From Bacteroidota bacterium (GTDB lineage: Bacteria > Bacteroidota > Bacteroidia > Bacteroidales > VadinHA17): DNA of 53,854 nucleotides. The translations under genes and the position numbers were made by a program. Under the pieces are notes generated by a model. It was not told the DNA's origin and ran no database searches. It was given only the letters and a program-made list of their open reading frames with translations. This document shows, one piece after another, positions 48,602-53,854 of the stretch (positions are counted from its first letter, which is position 1; each line of letters opens with the position of its first letter). The stretch spans positions 1 through 53,854 of the forward strand of contig JANXXP010000378.1 of the NCBI GenBank assembly GCA_025350595.1, given 5' to 3'.

Positions 48602-49834
48602 GACAGCTTTGAATACCGGCAATCTTACCGGATTTACATTGTAATAATCGCCATTACTCAATAAACCGGTATTCTGACGATTTATTAAAAGTATTAAAGA
48701 AAGGTTATATTCAGGCATAACTGAAATACTTGTTCCGGTAAAACCGGTATGACCAAATGATCCGGCAGGACTATTCTTCATGAAGGAATTATCAGGATCC
48801 ATCATCCAACCCAGGCCATTACTAAACTTGTCTTTTATCAGGAAGGAGTCAATTGTTTTTGAAGTAATAAACTGAGTCGAACCGACTTTTCCTTTTTTCA
48901 TCAGCATATCGACCAGTTTCTGAAGATCTTCAGCTGATGAAAACAACCCTGCAGCCCCGGAGATCCCACCATTGGCATACCAGGCATTCCCATCATTTAC
49001 CTCTCCCTTTAAAATATATGTCCGCCATCCGTTCCATTGTGTTGGATCAATTTCCTTCATTTTAAACCCAAGTGTTGAATCATATACCATTCTCTTTTCA
49101 TAAGGATTACCTGCTGAAGTTGCGGCAATTTTAAAATTGCGGCCTGTTGAAAGAGGATTATAAATTGTGTTTTTCATCCCCAGGGGTTTAAAAATATTTT
49201 CTTTTTCAAATTGCTCAAGAGGTAAACCTGAGATAATCTCAACAATTTCACCAAGGAGAACAAATCCCAGATCACTATATCGACGTTGGGCACCAACCGG
49301 GAAAGCAAGAGGAAGTTCTCCTATCAGCTTGTAGGTCTCCTGCCTGTTTGAGGCTCTGTAATAAAGAGGATACCATTCGAGCAGCCCGGCTGTATGTGAA
49401 AGAAGATTTCGAATTGTAATCTCTTTCTTCTCCGGACAATCAAATGCTTTAATATATTTATAAACCGGATCTTCGACGCTAAGAAGACCTCTGTCTGCCA
49501 ATAGCATAATGGAAGTTGTTGTTCCGATAACTTTTGTGAGTGAAGCAATATCAAAGAGATGGTTAACAGTCATTTTATCAGGAGGGTTAAGCAACTGATG
49601 ATTGTAATTGTATTTCTGTGCATACCCATAAGCTTTTTTGTAAATAACCTTACCATTCTGTTTTATCAGAATAACAGCTCCGGGGATTTTGTCAAGATTA
49701 ACCTGGCTTTGTATAACACTATCGATTACTGTAATAAGTTGCAACTTAGAGATCTTTTTTGTTACAGTCTGGCTACTTAAAATCAGATCAGTAAAACAGA
49801 ATAGTACAGACAGCAGGATTAGTGTTTTGCGCAT
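48584..49834 (-). CDS. Serine hydrolase (class C beta-lactamase-like), secreted
   Basis: FDIASLTKVIGTT (SxxK), RRYSDLGFVLLGEIVE (YxD/N-like), FGHTGFTGTS (HTG). Confidence 0.94.
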   Translation of the reverse strand: MRKTLILLSVLFCFTDLILSSQTVTKKISKLQLITVIDSVIQSQVNLDKIPGAVILIKQNGKVIYKKAYGYAQKYNYNHQLLNPPDKMTVNHLFDIASLTKVIGTTTSIMLLADRGLLSVEDPVYKYIKAFDCPEKKEITIRNLLSHTAGLLEWYPLYYRASNRQETYKLIGELPLAFPVGAQRRYSDLGFVLLGEIVEIISGLPLEQFEKENIFKPLGMKNTIYNPLSTGRNFKIAATSAGNPYEKRMVYDSTLGFKMKEIDPTQWNGWRTYILKGEVNDGNAWYANGGISGAAGLFSSAEDLQKLVDMLMKKGKVGSTQFITSKTIDSFLIKDKFSNGLGWMMDPDNSFMKNSPAGSFGHTGFTGTSISVMPEYNLSLILLINRQNTGLLSNGDYYNVNPVRLPVFKAVLRFCR

Positions 49835-49840
49835 AAGAAT

Positions 49841-50332
49841 TTATGATTTAGCATGATAACCAACTCTTGGTCCAACGGATTTACGCAGAAGTAATTCTGT
49901 AAACCCTTCTTTCACAAAATTATCAAGTTTGCCGACAAGCTTAAAACCAAAATCGTAATAGAGCCGGGCAGCGCCTTTATTAAACGAGGAAACACAAATA
50001 AAGACATTTGGAGAAAATTTCAGAATCCGGTCTTCACAGAATTTAAGGAGTTTTGTTCCGAACCCTTTGCCTCTGTAACCGTCTCCAATACAGATAGTTT
50101 GAATATATCCTGAAAAGGTACCGCAGACCTGAAGGATAACAAATCCTGCGATTCCTTTCACAGTTTCAATTACATAGATTTCTTTACAGGAGCCATCAAA
50201 TGCTTTCAGACACTGATTGTAATCCATCCCCAATGTAATCCAGGGATCAGTTTTAGACATCATCGCTGCGCAGACAGCAAATTTTTCTTTATCTGTGGTG
50301 ATATTTATTGTAACCTTTTCTTGCGGCACCAT
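49841..50332 (-). CDS. GNAT-family N-acetyltransferase
   Basis: IQTICIGDGYRGKGFGTKLLKFCEDRI; ARLYYDFGFKLVGKL. Confidence 0.92.
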   Translation of the reverse strand: MVPQEKVTINITTDKEKFAVCAAMMSKTDPWITLGMDYNQCLKAFDGSCKEIYVIETVKGIAGFVILQVCGTFSGYIQTICIGDGYRGKGFGTKLLKFCEDRILKFSPNVFICVSSFNKGAARLYYDFGFKLVGKLDNFVKEGFTELLLRKSVGPRVGYHAKS

Positions 50333-51786
50333 TATTCTTTCTTTTTGATAATGAACAAGAACAGTATTGTCAATAATGCATTTACAAAAATATTCATAAA
50401 CCCGAAATCAAAATGAAAAGCTCCGATAAAAAAGATATTCAGCAACCAGGTCAAAAAAGCTGCTGATACACAGGCTACGGGAACCCATTTTTCTTTAAAT
50501 TTTATCTTCGAAAACAACCCTGTCAGATATAATCCCAGGAGGGGACCATAGGTATAACCGGCAATTTTGAAAATTGTGTTTATTATTGCTCCATGGCTAT
50601 TCCAGAACGACATTACAATTATAAACATCACAACGTTCACCCCCAGCAGCACGGCGTTTTTAATTCTTTTCTTTGATTCCTGTGGCTTGTTTTCGATGTC
50701 CATAAAATCGTAACTGAATGCTGTGGTAAGTGCGGCGATGCAAGAATCAATGCTGGCAAAGGTTGAGGCGATTACGCCGATTAAAAATGCAACAGCACCT
50801 ATTTTACCGAAAAAGTTCAGAGTAAGCATTGGATAAAGATCATCGGTATTTACGAACTGTCCATTCAGAGACGCTAGTTTAATACCATTCCTTTCGGCAT
50901 ATAAATAAATCAAAACTCCTAGACCCAGAAACATTGTCTGGGCAAAGGCAATGAAGAAGCTAAAGGTTAAGACATTTTTCTTAGCGTCTTTTGCATTTTT
51001 AACCGTGAGCGTTTTTTGCATCATGCTCTGGTCCAAACCCACTAAAGCAACGGTAATTAGCAGTCCGGAAATAAATTGTTTGAAGAAATTGGAACCAGAG
51101 TGAAAATCCCAGTCGAATATTTTGGCATAAGGGTGGTGTACAATTGTTTTTGTCATTTCTGAAAAAGACAGACCCAGAGAATTTTTGATAGTGATAATTG
51201 AAATGACAATAACAGTTATCAGAAATAGTGACTGGAGTGCATCTGTCCAGACTATGGTTTTGATACCCGATTTGTTGGTATAGAGCCAAATAAGAATCAG
51301 AACAACAATTATTGTTACAAAGTATGGAATATGCAATGCATCAAAAAATGCGAATTGCAGAATCTTAATCGACAATAGCAAGCGAAGGGCGGCACCGAAA
51401 GACTGGGATACCAGGAAAAACAAAGAGCCTGTTTTATAAGTTACGTTACCGAAGCGGATTTTCAGGTAAGTATATATTGAAACCAGTTTCAGCCTGTAGT
51501 ATATAGGAGTTAAGACAAATGCAATAAACAGATAACCAACTATTGTTCCGAGGATAAACTGAAAATAATAGAGGTTGTTATTTCCTACGTTTCCCGGAAT
51601 TGAAACAAGAGATACTGCCGAAATGCCAGAGCCAATCATGCCAAATGCAACCAGAAACCAGGGGGAGGCCCTGTCGCCGTCGAAAAATGTTGAATCATGA
51701 ATATGACGGGAAGCAAAATGAGAAATCACCATCAGGATCGAAAAGTAACACAGGATAATTACTAACAGCAGAAGAGGGCTCATCAT
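50332..51786 (-). CDS. Sodium:solute symporter (SSS family)
   Basis: GMIGSGISAVSLVSIPG, QSFGAALRL, SGLLITVALVGLDQSMMQKTLTVKNAKDAKKN, IASTFASIDSCIAALTTAFSYDF. Confidence 0.94.
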   Translation of the reverse strand: MMSPLLLLVIILCYFSILMVISHFASRHIHDSTFFDGDRASPWFLVAFGMIGSGISAVSLVSIPGNVGNNNLYYFQFILGTIVGYLFIAFVLTPIYYRLKLVSIYTYLKIRFGNVTYKTGSLFFLVSQSFGAALRLLLSIKILQFAFFDALHIPYFVTIIVVLILIWLYTNKSGIKTIVWTDALQSLFLITVIVISIITIKNSLGLSFSEMTKTIVHHPYAKIFDWDFHSGSNFFKQFISGLLITVALVGLDQSMMQKTLTVKNAKDAKKNVLTFSFFIAFAQTMFLGLGVLIYLYAERNGIKLASLNGQFVNTDDLYPMLTLNFFGKIGAVAFLIGVIASTFASIDSCIAALTTAFSYDFMDIENKPQESKKRIKNAVLLGVNVVMFIIVMSFWNSHGAIINTIFKIAGYTYGPLLGLYLTGLFSKIKFKEKWVPVACVSAAFLTWLLNIFFIGAFHFDFGFMNIFVNALLTILFLFIIKKKE

Positions 51787-51918
51787 TCAAATAAATTAGA
51801 CTTCGAATGTCAAACGTAAGGAAAAAGTCGGATAAATAATATTTCTCTATCTTTACTGAGGAAGAAGAAGATTGAAACAAAGAAAAACATTTGAATCAGG
51901 AATTATGCATAAATGCTC

Positions 51919-51969
51919 ATTGATTCTCTTCGTTAGCCCCTTACCCTAAAGGGTGCGAAGAAAATCAAT
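51919..51969. repeat. 51-bp imperfect palindromic element
   Basis: ATTGATTCTCTTCG (51919-51932) pairs with CGAAGAAAATCAAT (51956-51969), one mismatch; inner stem ACCCT/AGGGT. Confidence 0.55.
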
Positions 51970-52047
51970 TGCTTCCTTTAGTATCGATACAAATAACTGA
52001 TATTCAGAAATTAAAATATCTAAATTGAAAATAAATTTAAACTGATT

Positions 52048-52932
52048 ATGAAAAATTTAAAAGTATTTTTGCCAGCCTTGTTTTTTTCAGCAGTGCTTAT
52101 TGCCCAACAAACAAACCAGGCCAATCTGCCATTTAAGATGGAGGATTTATCATCTCCAAAATTTGCCAAAGCTGTCACGCTTTCAGGAGGAGTCTGTATT
52201 ATTCCTCTCGGAATTATTGAAAAGCACGGACCTCATCTTCCTCTTGGAACGGATTTGTATGAAGCAAGAGAAATTGCATTCACTGCTGCAGCAAAGGAAT
52301 ATGCTGTGGTTTTCCCTCCATATTATGTTGGACAGATTTTTGAAGCAAAGCATCAACCAGGAGCCATAGCTTATAGTACTGAACTGATGTGGAAAATGCT
52401 GGAGGAAACATGTGCCGAGCTATCAAGAAACGGACTGAAAAAGATCATCCTTCTGAACGGACATGGAGGAAATACGAGCTTCCTGCAGTATTTCTGCCAG
52501 GCGCAGTTAGCAAAACAACAGGATTATATAGTTGTATTATTCCAACCGGGAACTGATCAAGTTAACGCGGCAGAGATTAAATCATTAAAGAAAGCGAATC
52601 TCGACGGACATGCCGGAGAAGAGGAGACCTCGATGATGTATTTTATAAACCCAGTATTTGTTGATCAGGATGCTCTTAAAAATGAATCAGGACTGGATCA
52701 GGCAAGATTAAGTAAATTGCCTTTTGCTTATACCGGGATCTGGTGGTACGCAAGGTATCCGAATCATTTTGCTAGTGATATTGATACACCGAATAAGAGA
52801 CTTGGTGAATTATTAATTGGCAGTGATGCCGGCCAGGTTGCTGAGTTAGTAAGGTTCCTTAAAAAAGACAATACCATACAACAGCTTCAGGAGGAGTTCT
52901 TTAAGAGGGCGGGGAATCCGGTTGGGAAATAA
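52048..52932 (+). CDS. Creatininase-family amidohydrolase, secreted
   Basis: Signal peptide; IIPLGIIEKHGPHLPLGTDLYEA, ILLNGHGGNTSFLQYF, DGHAGEEETSMMYF. Confidence 0.94.
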   Translation: MKNLKVFLPALFFSAVLIAQQTNQANLPFKMEDLSSPKFAKAVTLSGGVCIIPLGIIEKHGPHLPLGTDLYEAREIAFTAAAKEYAVVFPPYYVGQIFEAKHQPGAIAYSTELMWKMLEETCAELSRNGLKKIILLNGHGGNTSFLQYFCQAQLAKQQDYIVVLFQPGTDQVNAAEIKSLKKANLDGHAGEEETSMMYFINPVFVDQDALKNESGLDQARLSKLPFAYTGIWWYARYPNHFASDIDTPNKRLGELLIGSDAGQVAELVRFLKKDNTIQQLQEEFFKRAGNPVGK

Positions 52933-53023
52933 TAACGAGGAACAAACGTACGGCGAAATCAGAACGCGAATTAACCTCTGCATTCGTAGTTCGATTGGTC
53001 CCATGTTCTTAATTCAATCATAA

Positions 53024-53854
53024 TCAATTACCGGTGAATTCCTTAATGATCTTAAGGCTTTCGCCTGTATCTTCCATTTCAAACATATGAGGACGTGTAT
53101 CGCCGTTATAGGGCGAATGGAGAATCATCATCAATTTTCCATCGAAAGAGGTAAAAAGCATGGCATGGCCGCCATTTGCCTTATATATTGGTTCCGCCTG
53201 TTGTTTCCAGGGGCCGGCAAGTTTTCCTGATTCCGAAATAGCAATACCAACAGCATTTCCTTCATAACTACCGCTTGTCCAGATAAGATATAGCTTCCCT
53301 GTTTTACCTTTGTGCAGATAGGGGCCATCGGTAACATGGCAACCATATTGATCGCTGATCTTTGTCCATGGACCCTGGCTGCCATGAAAAAGATTAACAG
53401 GATCTCCGTCAGGCTCAGAAAGGTCGTGCTTCAGCTTTACATATCCGACTGCTCCATCGGTTACCTGTACCCATTCATGGCAATAGATCATATAAGGCAC
53501 ACCATCTTCTTCCCAAAGTGTTCCGTCAAGAGTCATCATATCTTTTGGAAGGGTTGAATGATTGTGAAATGTGGAAAAAAGGCCGGTTGGAGAATCGCTG
53601 ACAAGAACCTGGGAGCCCCTGGTAACGCGGGGCAACCAGTTGCGCCACTGTTCAGATAGTTTATTTCTTGTATCAAAAGTCTGAAAGAGGTAATATTTCC
53701 CATTATAAAAATGAAGCTCCGGGACCCACAATATAGTATGTTTTTGAAGCCTGATCGGGAAGAATACACACATCGCGCCAACGGATATCAGAAAGCTTAT
53801 AGGTGTCAACCGGAGGTGCAGGACGCTGGTTTTGTGCACGAGCCACCGAAAAAA
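53024..53854 (-). pseudogene. Glycoside hydrolase family 43-like gene with internal deletion and frameshift, truncated by window edge
   Basis: Frame A at the edge reads SVARAQNQRPAPPVDTYKLSDIRWRDVCILPDQASKTYYIVGPG then stops (53703-53705); another frame resumes WVPELHFYNGKYYLFQTFDTRNKLSEQWRNWLPRVTRGSQVLVSDSPTG. Confidence 0.75.

Noticed and set aside
53024-53839. Intact 271-aa GH43 protein starting MHKTSVLHLRL
   Set aside because: The first ~35 residues are out-of-frame translation of the true N-terminal region; the conserved sequence is in another frame.
1-53854. CRISPR arrays, transposases, integrases, phage genes, tRNA or rRNA genes
   Set aside because: None seen by eye; no regularly spaced repeats and no mobile-element proteins in the ORF track. 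A tRNAscan/Infernal run would be needed to exclude small RNAs.

Overview
This 53.9-kb window is Bacteroidetes-type chromosome. Support comes from gene content (alternative complex III, DUF4292/TPR/EnvC-like operon, MORN_2/YwqK proteins) and several TAnnTTTG -7-like promoter boxes. It is mostly housekeeping DNA; I saw no phage, transposase, CRISPR array, tRNA or rRNA. Main blocks: (1) an exported Mn-type superoxide dismutase; (2) a respiratory island with a SCO/caa3 oxidase operon (+) converging on a complete alternative complex III operon actABCDEF (-), in which ActA carries six CxxCH motifs; (3) lspA, an ArsR regulator, a polyprenyl synthase, an MFS transporter, small enzymes, a 6-phosphofructokinase and a HAD hydrolase; (4) uvrC, ade, mnmG, ybeY and an envelope operon (-); (5) pheS, a Crp/Fnr regulator, ruvB, nadA, rpiB, an Rrf2 regulator and hemW; (6) a patatin, an Nramp transporter, a serine hydrolase, GNAT, a Na+/solute symporter, a creatininase-family protein and an edge-truncated GH43 gene. 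Observations most worth a second look: two parS-like palindromes (one a perfect 26-bp palindrome touching the mnmG stop codon), a ~550-bp AT-rich divergent intergenic region with many DnaA-box-like 9-mers (candidate oriC), a hexaheme ActA architecture beside an A2-type (YSHPAVY) caa3 oxidase, an operator-like dyad just downstream of the -7 box of the Nramp gene, a frameshifted MORN_2 gene, and a GH43 gene with an internal deletion plus frameshift. I did not find a clear-cut wholly new system.
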